From Lithospermum erythrorhizon (taxonomy: Eukaryota; Streptophyta; Magnoliopsida; Boraginales; Boraginaceae): a stretch of 64,000 bases of DNA. A program made the translations under genes and the position numbers. The DNA is taken from the NCBI GenBank assembly GCA_019722365.1, contig JADFUC010002227.1:50590-114589 (forward strand), written 5' to 3'. Below are positions 36,629 to 47,264 of the stretch, one piece after another (position 1 is the first letter of the stretch; each line of letters opens with the position of its first letter). A model generated the notes under the pieces. That model did no database searches. It saw only the letters and a list, made by a program, of their open reading frames with translations, and was not told the DNA's origin.

Positions 36629-39115
36629 ATCATCTGTGTATATAATTTACCACCAGGATTGTGTATGAAGGAACCATATATGTTCTTATCGCTAATTATA
36701 CCAGGGCCAAAAAATCCCGGGAGAGATATTGATGTTTTCCTCCGACCTTTGATTGATGAGTTGAAGGAGTTGTGGAGTACGGGTATTGAGACCTTTGATG
36801 CATTGAACGAACAAAATTTCAACATGAGGGTTGCTTTGATGTGGACGATTAGCGATTTTCCTGCATATGGAATGTTATCTGGTTGGAGCACACACGGGAG
36901 GTTAGCTTGCCCGTATTGTATGGAAAATACTGGAGCATTTCGACTAAGAGAAGGTCGAAAACATTGTTGGTTCGATTGCCACCGTCCATTCTTGCCGGTG
37001 GGACATCCTTTTAGAATGCAAAAAAATGCATTTGTGAAGGGACGCACTTATCCACACGTGCACCAGAAGGAACGACTTGATGGAGCTGATATATTTGCAG
37101 ATGTGTGTGGGTTGGATCCTGATGTGTTCGGTGAAGGTCAATATTCCGACCATAGATCGCCGGGGTATAATGTTCATCATAACTGGTGTAAGAAAAGCAT
37201 ATTTTGGGAGTTGATTTATTAAGCCTGAAACTTCGAGACCTGTGTCGTACCGTACACACGGAGAAGAAACGATAGGTGAAAATTTGTGCATCTTTGTAAT
37301 GGATGTTCGAGAGCGAAAAGATAATGGCAGTCGAGGCTTGACATTGGGAATTCATTGTTCGAGACGAGTTGCATATGCGGGGAATCGTGGGAGGAAACAT
37401 AAACCTGGCGACTTATACTTTGAACCCCGTCTGTGAGAAAGATTTGAGGAAATGGCTGTCCGTCTGATTACGATGGATACTCTTCAAACATTGCAAGAAT
37501 AATGCGAAATGTGAATTTCGGCGGACTAAAAGTCATGATGTATATTATTGTCCAACGGTTATTTCTGTAACCTTTCGTCGTCTCACCTTGATCGATATAG
37601 GAAACAATCACCCAGTGGTGTTATTTCTTTTAGATTTATCGGCCTTCTAAATGTGGAACGTGTGGAGTACCTTGGGCGTAATATTGTTGAGATAATTTGT
37701 AAAATGGAAAAGATCTTCCCACCTTCATTTTTTGATGTAATGGAACACCTACCGATACATTTGCCATACGAAGCTTTACATGGAGGTCCCGTGCAGTATA
37801 GATGGATGTACCCTTTCGAGTCGTGAGTTTTTTAACTTTATTGTATTTTCATACTATCTCATATTTACTCATCTAACTAACCTTACAAATGTTTGCAGAT
37901 ATTTAGGGGGATTGAAGAAATTGGTAAGGCAAAAGGCACGTATTGAAGAGATTGATATCGCGAGACATATTTAATTGAAAAGAGGTTTGAGCTTTTGTTG
38001 ATATGCCCGAGGAAGGGATTGAAACCAACCCAAATGTCGACCAAGGAGGCACGATGTACACGGATGGATGACCCAACTCGTTGCCATTGTTTATTACCGG
38101 GGCGACAACACGTTTGTAGTAAAACATAGATATTGGATGGAAGAAGCCCCATATATTTGCTCGTATGTGTAATTACGTGCAATACGCTTTAGTACATGAA
38201 ACTCTTCGATATAAGTGTATATTTAGCATTTTGATTAATCAATCACTACGTGATATAATACTTAACTAAACGTAAAACCTTTTGTTTTAGGACCTACCAT
38301 GATTGGCTTGATGAGTTGAATCCGTCATTGACGTCTGAAATCGGCGGCGTTACCAATAATTTCGCCGAATGGTTTCAAAAGTATGTATGGAATAATATGG
38401 ACACACACGGACACCTGAGAACTCTTTCATTAGGTCTGCTTTGAGAAATCAAAAGGTATAAAGGTACTACGTCATGGGTACTATTTTGATATCAGGCAGG
38501 GCGATGGTAATAAAAGCACTTACAATAGCGGTGTTTGTGTTAAGGGTTCATGCTACCAAGATGATGATCATGTTGACTACTATGGTGTCTTAGAGGAGAT
38601 TTGGGAGTTGTCGTACGGCTTGAGTTACGACACAGTCGTCCTCTTCAAATGTTTTTGGTTTGACTGGCAGTGGATGCGAAGTGCGTCGAAGAGAATGGAA
38701 TGGTTCAAAAGTCAAACACAAAAGCAGAGGTTCTAAAGATGACCCGTTTATCCTAGCATCCCAGACACAACAAGTATACTATCTCCGTTATGTATCACGC
38801 AATTGAGATCATAAGCGTGGTGTGTCGTACTTGAAATCGAGCAGAAGTCGAGAGTCGATTGGACTCGTATACAAAAATGTAGATGTCTCCCGACTTTTTG
38901 GATCTGAAGAAGATATCTTCCAAGAGAACAAGCAACCTCCTCTGTTCCTATTGACGGCTTCATCAATGGCGTTGCCGTTTGTTGAACTGGGCATTTTGTT
39001 GTTGAAGATGACAACGATGTAGTATCGATCGTGGAGATGGTTGGATTACGAGTGAGACTATCGACAGCGTTCGCTGGCGATAATGAGGAATACGACTCCT
39101 CGGACGGCGATTAGT
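36629..39115 (+). pseudogene. TNP2-like CACTA transposase
   Basis: The first ~195 codons are uninterrupted (36629-37222): YNLPPGLCMKEPYMFL, IPGPKNPGRDIDVFL, NFNMRVALMWTISDFPAYGM, GWSTHGRLACPYCMENT with a CxxC, WFDCHRPFLP and KKSIFWELIY. These are the hallmark blocks of the Transposase_21 (TNP2) domain. Later blocks in shifted frames: KSHDVYYC (about 37540), KMEKIFPPSFFDVMEHLPIH (37702-37761), GGPVQYRWMYPFE (37783-37822), then after an intron YLGGLKKLVRQKARIEE (37900-37950), DWLDELNPSLTSEIGG, NNFAEWFQKYVWNN (to about 38400), and an acidic end EEYDSSDGD (to 39114). Stops between blocks make it a pseudogene as read, though some may be unrecognised introns. Confidence 0.9.
37823..37898 (+). other. 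Spliceosomal intron in TNP2
   Basis: GTGAGTTT donor and TTTGCAG acceptor enclose 76 T-rich bases. Removing them joins MYPFE to YLGGLKK in frame, restoring the family block. A second acceptor-like TTTTGTTTTAG (38280-38290) precedes the DWLDEL block. Confidence 0.8.
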
Positions 39116-40053
39116 AGTCAAATATTTATTTTTAAGTTCTGGAGTTTTCATATAGTAATTTGCAACTTTGTATTAAACTTCATATTGAAATGCCACAAAT
39201 GAGTGTAATGGTGTATTTTGTATTTAATCTTCTTGGTATTGTGTTCAAAAGCGTGATATGTATTTATTTATGCATTGTGTTTATGACGGGGAGTTTGGTT
39301 TGTAAAAGCGTATCTTTTTTTCCTGCGATTCCCCGGCTATAGAGTCGGGATAGGAACGCTGATAGAGCAGGGAATTGTAATAAATGCTGAACACTTTTTT
39401 CGAGAATGGAAGCGAGGATGGTGGCAGATTGTATCAAAAATGGAGGCGGAATGGAGCGGGTTTCAACTTGATTTCTGCCCTCCCTTACAAAATTGAGGAA
39501 ATTCAAAAAAATAACTTTAAAATGGGCGGGATGGAGGCAGTTCGAGAATCTCATTCCACATATATATCTCGCATTATAAATCATTCAACCATTTTTTTTC
39601 TTCCCATACATATATAAAATCATCTTTTTTTTTATGTTATTAATTTCATTTCCATAATTTTGTTGTCTACTAACATTAAATTTTGTGAAGGATTATTTTT
39701 TTTTTTTTTTATATATTTGTAATTTATATTTGTTTCTTTTATTGTAGGGATATACTATATTCAAGTTTGAAATAGGTAATTTGGTTTTTTGTTTTATTTT
39801 AATTTTAGGTTGAATGTTTGATGGTTTATATAAATTAATGTTTGATATTTATATGAATTAATATGTTTGATGTTTATATGAATTGAGGTTTGATGTTTAT
39901 ATATGAATTACATGTTTAATAAGTATTTGTTCTATGAAATTGTTATGTTTTTATGTTTGAATCTTTGATGTTTTTATATTTGTTTGTATGAGTTGGATGA
40001 ATTGAATCTTATGATATTTGTTTTTTATCATTTCGATGGGTTTTTGTGGTGTT
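39116..40053. other. CACTA 3' non-coding region
   Basis: 39340-39560 holds GGAGGCGG/GGAGCGGG words of the subterminal type; 39600-40030 is AT-rich with poly-T runs. At 39800-39930 TTTGATGTTTATATGAATT recurs about three to four times as a short tandem repeat. No gene is seen. Confidence 0.6.
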
Positions 40054-40093
40054 GCAGCCCTGTTGCTGCATGTTATTGCAGCAACCGGGCTGC
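40054..40093. other. Long hairpin in CACTA 3' region
   Basis: Arms 40054-40070 (GCAGCCCTGTTGCTGCA) and 40077-40093 (TGCAGCAACCGGGCTGC) pair over 17 bp with one mismatch around a 6-base loop (TGTTAT), followed by T8 and then a further T-rich stretch. It marks the switch from AT-rich DNA to the GTCGG-rich subterminal repeats. Confidence 0.9.
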
Positions 40094-40099
40094 TTTTTT

Positions 40100-40660
40100 T
40101 TTCAAAAATTGCAGAAATGCCGTCGGGATTGCGACGGTCTGGAGACGGGAGTTTGAATTTCTGCATCGGACTTCTAATGGAGACGGGCATGAGTCGGTTT
40201 TTATGCAGTCGGTTTGGAGTCGGGAAAATAGAGACGGTTGGTCGAGTGCGAGGGGAGTCGGTTGCGTCGGGCTGGTGGATACGGTTGAGAGTCGGATTGG
40301 CACTTACATTGAGTGGGTCGGTCGTGAGTCGGTTCTTTTTGAGTCGGTTTGGCGTCGGCGTATATGGAGGCGACTGCGGTCAGTGCTGTGGAGACGGTTG
40401 AGGCAGTTTATTAGGGGCGATTCGCGTGTCGGTGTAAGAAGAGTCGGTAGTGCGTCGGGATTTTAGAGACGAGGCTGCGATCGGGTATTCTGAGGCCGAG
40501 TTTGGAGGCAGTCGAAACCGAACTAATATCTTGAGCTTATTTTTTAGTCGAATGGAGTCGGGTGGTAAGGTTAGAGAGCATAAAAGCCGTTAGTAAATTC
40601 AGCTTCAATCCGAGTCTCGATTGAAATAGAGACGGTTAGGAGGCAGGGATCGGGCGTCTC
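40100..40660. repeat. CACTA right subterminal repeat array
   Basis: More than ten copies of GAGTCGG/GAGACGG and related GTCGGTTT or GCGTCGGG words in about 560 bp. In En/Spm such short repeats near the ends bind the element's own regulatory protein; that role is inferred. ORFs of 127 and 160 codons here arise from the repeats. Confidence 0.8.
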
Positions 40661-40670
40661 TTTTAATTGA

Positions 40671-40682
40671 TTTCTAGTAGTG
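40671..40682 (-). repeat. CACTA right terminal inverted repeat
   Basis: TTTCTAGTAGTG, reading CACTACTAGAAA inward on the minus strand, a standard CACTA terminus. Unrelated S2 sequence starts at 40683. Confidence 0.75.
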
Positions 40683-40836
40683 ACGTGAAACTAAATAGAT
40701 AATGCAAACTCCACAAGATACTCAACATGTAATAACAAGAGTCATAAAGTTTAAACCACATGAGTAACATATAAAACAATAGTCCAAAGCATAAAACTAG
40801 AAAATCATTGAACATCTTTCTCCCCTTTGTTATCAC

Positions 40837-41683
40837 ATTCTAGGCATATCTCAAAGTCCAGATTTGCTCCATCTGACGGTGCTCTGGGATGTGGAGATGT
40901 GCTAGATCCTCGTTAGTGGCACCTTTCTTCTTCTCCCAACACGTCAAAAACCTTATTATGCCGGTATAACAAGACATCCGCTCTTCATAATTCCTCTGAA
41001 CCGTGGCTCGAAGGGCAGCGTGATCTCTGTGCAAGGTATCGAGCTGCGTCTGGATAGAACATCTGGGCCTCTTCTTAGAGTCATGATCCTCACTCTCTGA
41101 ATCTTCACTTTCTGGATTAGGATGTGGCTAAACCTTTCATCCTCGGTGAAATAACCTTACCAAGTTTCATCAAAACGTCTATGGATTGGGGTAGGGCTCG
41201 ATTATGGTTTAACATCAAGTTCAATTCAGTGAGACTACGCACGAGAATATCAGTTGAAAAAATCATATTTATATAAAATTCATTAACCTCTTTTTTCAGA
41301 TCAAAATGATTATAAATATCACCTAGATCAAACTTGAATTTTCTATGACCACACATTATATAAATCTCAGCATCAACAGTTACATAAGGATGATTAGTAT
41401 ACTCAAACTGTACGTGACGATTGAACCAAACTACGAGGTGTTCATGGACGGGGTAGTTTCTCATATAGAAAGACATCCCTCCTTGAAATTACATTTCTTC
41501 CCAAGTTGGAAGATTTCTCTATTCCGTTTCATGAAGAGCATGACATGGTAAAACCTCTTGGTCTACCGAACGACTTCCTCTAACAATGGTGTCGTTTTTG
41601 AATGATGGTTGATTGAGTCATTTTCGAACCAAATAGCGAGCCTTAACAGTGGCTCTTTTGACTCTTGGTTCTTTTGGTGCCAT
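40837..41683 (-). pseudogene. S2 third ORF (post-pol), partly open
   Basis: ATG at 41683 reads MAPKEPRVKRATVKARYLV with a stop soon after. The frame then reopens as a 119-codon stretch (41476-41117) rich in aromatic and charged residues (FYMRNYPVHEHLVVWFNRHV; YIMCGHRKFKFDLGDIYNHF; SLTELNLMLNHNRALPQS). A further 64 codons (41034-40840) look helical or coiled-coil: RATVQRNYEERMSCYTGIIR, then EHRQMEQIW. No transmembrane segment or signal peptide is evident, so true envelope function is not supported by sequence. It has the same position as the S1 third ORF and I see a weak resemblance between them. Function unknown. Confidence 0.55.
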
Positions 41684-41831
41684 GATAATGTTTGAAAGGA
41701 AAGACTGAGTGATTTTTTGGTGAAAAGGTTGCATTTTGGTGAAAAAATGGTGGTTAGGATCGAGTTTGACGGAGGAGGCACGATGCGAGTGGAGGTTTTG
41801 AGAATGGAACCCTAAAAAAATCAGCCTTGGA

Positions 41832-41841
41832 CCTTATATAG
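41832..41841 (-). promoter_or_regulatory. TATA-like box upstream of S2 ORF3
   Basis: Minus strand CTATATAAGG, about 150 bp before ATG 41683. The A/C-rich leader between them (TTCTCAAAACCTCC..., ACCACCATTTTTTCACC) looks like a plant 5' UTR. Upstream (41890-42000) are GTCGGGAGAAG and TCGGGACG words also found in the reverse LTR at 30920-31020. Confidence 0.5.
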
Positions 41842-42302
41842 CCGATGCGCGATGGGGATTGGTGAAAGATGTACTTAGGATGCCCCTGACATGGGTCTAC
41901 CTCTTCCCCAAGAAAATGTGACGTCGGGACTTAGCTTCTCCCGACTTCGTCCCGAACTTCTCCCGAAGTTTTTCTGCTCATTTTCAATTCTACGACATCA
42001 TGACTTATCTTCTCCCAACCTTTCTCCCGAGCAATGACTGGAGAACTGAATGCAATGTGCTTGAGACACCAAAACTTCCAAGGTAACACCCATAAACTTC
42101 TTTGACCATTTTTCAATGTCCTTTATATGCCACCACATGTTCAGAGAGAGATACATGGCATATTGAAATCATAAAAAGGCATGCTTATACAAAACATGTA
42201 AAACATATAAATCTAATAGGCGCAGTAGTAAGAGAGAGATTAAAGACTACCAAAAAGTCGAACATTACAAGTTCCACAGTGAATTTTATTAAAATTGATC
42301 CT

Positions 42303-43321
42303 TAAGCAAAGGGTTTAGTGAAAATGTCTAGTTGGTCATTTGTGCCTACACATTCTAGATTATTACCATTTTAGACATGATCTCGAATAAAATGATGGTG
42401 AATCTCTATGTGTTTGGTCCGTGAGTGTTGAACGGGATTCTTAGCAATATTAATGGTGCTAGTGTTGTGTCAAAGAAAAGCAATATGATCAAACTTAAGT
42501 CCAAAGTCTTATTATGCGTTTCGTCCACAGATTTAGAGCTGACACAATTACCCTCACAATGACATATTCGGTACAGCAGCGTGGATAAGGCTCTGTATTT
42601 TGTTTCTTACTAGACCCGAAGTGAAGCGATGTCTTAGGAAGTGTGGTACGGTGGTGCTCTTTCTATCTAAAGTGCGCCCCTTGAAAGTAGAACTAAATAT
42701 AATATCGTATTCGCCATAGATTTGTAGTCCGGGAAAAGAAGTTTAGCTCGCTGTCGTACCCGTCTCGAACTCGTGATTAATCATTTTATAAAATTCCTCA
42801 TATGACATCATTAGTAGAACCGAATATAATATCATCGCCATAGATTTGTACTCCTATGCGATGTTTGCCCTTGGTATTGAGGAAAAGCGCAGAATCGAGC
42901 TTTCCCTTTTTGAAACCATTGACAATTAAATGCTTGCTTAGTCTTTCATACCAAGCTCTAGGTGCTTATTTTAATCCATAAAGGGAGTGCTTATCGATTT
43001 GAAAACAGTTAGGATATTTCATCTTGAAAACCAGTGTTGTTTACAAAACTTATTTCTTCAACCATTTAGAAAAGCAACTTGTCGGTGTAACGAAATTCGT
43101 ATAGCCCATGGTAATTTTATTCTTATGGATTCGATATGGCAATAAGACGAATCTTTTTAATAGAAAATCCAGCCACTTCGATTTGGTTATGCCCACTTGA
43201 AGCAATGAGAGTAACTTTGTGCTAAAAGCAATCTCTGCAGGTTTCATTAAGTTTATTTCGAAATCATTTTGTTCCCGATTATAGTTTTATCATGGGGTTT
43301 TTGACTAAATGCAAACATTAT
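42303..43321 (-). pseudogene. S2 pol: reverse transcriptase and RNase H
   Basis: Minus-strand reading gives, in order: YNV then FRNKLNE (RT start), worn MDVKSAFLNG-like text, SLYGLK.APRAWYERLSKHLI (about 42985-42920), YGDDIIFGSTND (catalytic box, first Val changed to Gly), long frameshifted RNase H, then HIEIHHHFIRDHV and CVGTNDQLDIFTKPFA ending at TAA about 42303. It is closely related at DNA level to S1, e.g. AAAAGAACTTGAACAATT in both. The 42110-42300 stretch after the stop is spacer. Confidence 0.85.
43317..43321. repeat. Target-site duplication ATTAT (left)
   Basis: Identical to 48194-48198. S2 RT protein text is continuous when one copy is removed together with the intervening element. 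Confidence 0.9.
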
Positions 43322-44293
43322 TGTTGGAGAAAATTATGCAACATGTTCATAATAAAATCATAAAAATGCAACGAATCGAATAAATGTATATAATCAATTA
43401 CAATAAAACATATATATTGATATATATGCGTAAGAATACGAGTACTCGCATGACGTAGCGGAATTTTCTGACTATTACCATGAAGCCTCCTTTGAATTCC
43501 TTAGCGCCTCAAAGGAATAGCACCTCCGATTAGTCAGCGCGAGGTGGTTGAATCTCGTGATTGGATTCTTTGAGAATCTCGAGATCAATTGGACAACAAA
43601 TTGTGTTAAAAGATTGACTCAATTGTCAATGGAAGAGAGGGGAGGGGGCGGCGGTTTGTTGAAGGAAACAGATGAGAATAAAAACCTCAGGTTTTCATCT
43701 TATCTCTTTCCTTATATAGCCCCTTCTATTTCACCCGAATACCTCGACTCGTTAAATAACGAGTCAACTCGTTAACTAACGAGCCAACTCGTTAAAAGCT
43801 AGTTAACTAAGCTGAATGAGTAGCAGTGAGTAACTAAGTTACTATTGAACTCTGCTTGTTAGACCCGTAAATTGAACTAGCGAGTTAATTGATTTAGTTT
43901 CGTCGATTTGTATTTTACATTATCGATGTAAAACTCTTGATTAGATATCTCGTTGATTTTTAATCAGCTCCCAGTTTAATAATCCGTTTCCATTTCATAC
44001 ATTGAAATAAGATTGACGATCAACTATGTGTGTGACACTTTTTAGATTGGAATAATATAAGTTGTATAATAATATAATTGACCGTTATAATTGTGCCTTC
44101 GATTTATCACATGAGATACATGAATGCAGTACATAACCACGATATTATCGTGAGTTCCGCTTTATTAATTTACAATGACTATTTATAAATTTAGTTTGAG
44201 TAATCTCGTTTAACTAAAACTAGTAAAATGGTGTTACATATTGATTGTCATGACGTGCATAATTATTGAAATCGATATATACGATTTCCAACA
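43322..44293 (-). repeat. LARD-like element, 3' LTR
   Basis: Starts TGTTGGAGAAAATTATGC on the plus strand and ends GATTTCCAACA. It aligns with 47265-48193 (shared ATAAATGTATATAATCAATT, AACATATATATTGATATAT, CTTATCTCTTTCCTTATATAG). TATA on the minus strand at 43712-43719. The three-fold ACGAG/CTCGTTAA words near 43750-43800 are local. Confidence 0.9.
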
Positions 44294-47251
44294 AATTATA
44301 TCTTTTCGAACCACAGAAACATCTGGTGCTCTGAGCCACGAAGCTTATGTTTCATAACAATTCATAGAACAAAGTTCAAATAGCATTTGAACGAAACTTC
44401 AGTACCCGATGACATGTCTTGAAATGTAGATGCAGCGTTGAATCATCGATAGTATTCTACATTAGTTATAAAGAGATTAGATCAATTATTTAAAACTTAT
44501 ATGGTGGCTTAGAGATGACATAACGTAGTAAATGCTTCATGGCATCATCCACGCTTTAGTGAGATCAAAGATCAATTATCCTACCGTTTATATCGCGTAG
44601 CGTTGTTTACTTGAACCTAAGTTCAATTCACATGTCCACATGATTAAATAAAGTATCAAATAATTGTGGTATTTGTTGCTTGTCTTTTATTAGTACATAA
44701 CCATCTTGATAGCTTATATGAAGGAAAATCGTTTATCATTTCTGACGCTATATTACAGCGAGTTTATGTATTTCTCCTTAACTTGTTTTATTTCACATAA
44801 TAAAGTTATGTTTTTAATTTGCCCAATTTATGGTGAATAAACAGGTATATTTATTGTGTCAATTATAAAGGGAAATATGTAATCATAGATAGTGCAGTTC
44901 AAAAATATCTAACATAATTATAAATAAATTATAAATATTATACGTACTTGAATCTACATGAAATGTACAAAGGTATCCAGAGATCCGTTGTGGTTGGAAT
45001 CCAGCGTGATACTTTGCATACATTTTGAATCAAACCTGATAGTAGATTAATAATCAATTGTGTACGCGATACAACTCTTAGATTACATTTAACACTCTAA
45101 CAGAGTCTTTTAAAATGATGTATCTTGAGCCCTTGGCGTTAGTGGAAATCACCGGTTAGCTACAAATTAGAAACCCGATATGTTATTTTGGAATGATCAT
45201 TTGAAAGCCCAGCGTTGAGTGGAAATTGCTGACATGAATCCGTTGTAAAATACATCATGACGCGGTCTGCTTGCCGTGGCGGTCATGATAGTCGTGATAA
45301 GTTGCTTAACTTTAAAATTGGTTTGATCGTTGCTTAAATTTTAGTGATGAATTAATATTATTTGTTATTATTTAACATGTTATATAGTAACAACTTCGAA
45401 GTAATATGCGCGTCATGAAAATAAAGCCGAAATAATACATTCGGAAGATATGATATGACCTAAAAAATGAAATAGACACAATTCTGACTACTTTCTGAAA
45501 TTATGAATACTATGGAGTCACTATGTCAGTGCGATCTTGTATTCTTGACTTTTGAAACTTTCAAGTTTTTCCAAATGTCGTCACAGTGAAAGCGCCATGC
45601 CCCGATCGCCAAAGGTACATTTGTTACAAACCCGACTAAGGCAATCTGAAGCTTATGGGTAAATAAAATAAATAGAATAAAATATATATATGAGTAAAAT
45701 TTGGTAATTTCTGATGAGCAACCCCAGTTCATCTCACAAGTATTCAAACAAAATACAAAAGCCCAAATTAAATATCGATATATCGCTTTTCCGTTTCCAT
45801 TACAATGTATAATGCAAATTAAATCACATAAACTATGCATTTAATAAATACATTAAGTAATTACTGAGGAATAAATGATAATAAAGTCACAAAATATTTT
45901 GTCTGATTAAATATGAATACAATAAGTATACATGAGCATGTCGTCAATTCCTGACCAAACATAAATAATATCTGATAAACATACAGGTAATACATAATAA
46001 AATGACTTAATGTGTAATAAATACTAATTATGAGGTTGAGGCAATCTACTATAGGTAAATTAATTTTAAATATATGATTGACAATCATATAAATAGTTTC
46101 CATTTTGATTTTACAAATCAAAAGTAAATCACATAAATATACAATTAAATGTGATTGGAATTTAAATTCAAATTTGAATCTCATAATTAAAATCCATGAA
46201 AGATATAGCATACATATATTTTGTGTCAGTAGTTATTCTGATAAGCTATTTCATATATAAAGAATAAAATAATAAATTTATTACAATAATCATTTCATAT
46301 AAATATAATAAGATAAAACTAGCAGTATTTATACACGTATTTATATTGTAATGAATATTGTTGCCATAATTTGTCCTTTAAATAAAATAAATATATAAAG
46401 GGATAAATAATGAAAGTTATTGAATTAAAATATTATCATCAAAATTGATAATTACAAGTATCATAATAATAAAAACTATAATAATTCACCAAAAACCGAA
46501 ATTATTAGGGTTATACAAAACCAGGCTACCAAAGAACGACCTTGCGGATGAACTGGGAATTTGCCATGAAGCAGCATGCCGCACCTCTGGGGAGTGAAAT
46601 AGCTTTCCTAAGGAGCCGGCACCACCACAAAAGGTGGCGGACGAGACATTATGGCCTGTGCAAGGCGGTGTGGTGTTAGGTGTGGGACCAGCTCCTCAAT
46701 TTTTGATTAGATTCAATTTTTTTGGAAAACTAGTTTGAAGCCCTTAAAACATCCAAAAATTCTACCAATTTAACCCACACATTTGACACAATATTATTAG
46801 ACTTTTCAATTGGAGGTTTGTAAAAACTATTTACCAAAAATTAATTATATAATGAACAATCCAGAAATCAAAAAATTATTTTGGGACACTTAAACTATCC
46901 GAAAATTATGAAATTCTTTGAGGATGGTGCCCTTCCTTTGAGTTCAGAAATAAATTGGTGGAATTTTTGGTACAATTTAAATACCTCAAATCAATAAAAA
47001 ATTTATACTTTACAATGAAACATGTTTTTACAAAATCCTTTCCAATTCATGAAACATAAATCTAAATTCAAAGTCATCAAAATTAATAATATGCTGAACT
47101 TGAATAATGTATAATATACATATAAATTATGGATCGATTTTCACTAACATATATTTATAGTAAGAATATATAAATATGAAAATGATATAAAGAATGTTCG
47201 AGACTGACAAATTTATACAAATGTAATCGAAATATATACAACTTAAACATT
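44294..47251. other. Interior of LARD-like element
   Basis: Mostly AT above 70 percent by eye, with no conserved retroelement domain on either strand. Exceptions are GC-richer islands at 45530-45660 and 46510-46700, discussed as possible captured exons. The minus-strand ORF at 45861-46211 is hydrophobic AT-type and not convincing. Confidence 0.6.
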
Positions 47252-47264
47252 CTCATGATGCCGC
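47252..47264 (-). promoter_or_regulatory. LARD-like element primer-binding site
   Basis: Minus strand GCGGCATCATGAG adjoins the LTR end and resembles TGGTATCAGAG with substitutions and one extra base. Confidence 0.5.

Larger units (their letters stand above)
31357..40682 (+). mobile_element. CACTA (En/Spm) DNA transposon
   Basis: Holds a TNP2-like transposase (36629-39115), a candidate first ORF (33221-35400) and dense GAGACGG/CCGTCTC and GAGTCGG motifs near both ends and at 35690-36600. The right end reads TTTCTAGTAGTG (40671-40682), i.e. CACTACTAGAAA inward. The left end is weaker: TACTACTAAAGACA at 31357-31370. Three-bp flanks do not match (TAG against ACG), so the left border may be wrong, or two elements may adjoin, since terminal-type motifs also occur mid-way. 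31371-32160 is subterminal-type sequence without a gene. Confidence 0.7.
40683..43321 (-). mobile_element. Sirevirus-like element S2, 3' piece (RT to ORF3)
   Basis: Minus-strand order: RT (43321 down to about 42750), RNase H (to 42303), post-pol spacer, TATA-like box, ORF3 (41683 to about 40837), then a spacer with a purine run (AAAGGGGAGAAAG on the minus strand, near 40820-40832) as seen after Sirevirus ORF3. Left border: CACTA terminus at 40682. Right border: the LTR of the inserted non-coding element, with the target duplication ATTAT at 43317-43321. Confidence 0.85.

Noticed and set aside
36607..37400. Minus-strand ORFs of 115-146 codons
   Set aside because: Shadows of the well-conserved TNP2 domain on the plus strand.
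39984..40466. 160- and 127-codon overlapping plus-strand ORFs
   Set aside because: Composed of CACTA subterminal repeats (Arg/Val/Gly/Ser from GTCGG words); open in several frames at once.
40837..41683. True retroviral envelope gene in S2
   Set aside because: No signal peptide, cleavage site or membrane anchor is visible; only the genomic position suggests the term.
45861..46211. 116-codon minus-strand hydrophobic ORF
   Set aside because: AT-rich composition explains Ile/Leu/Tyr/Phe content; no motif, and the codons look like random AT sequence.
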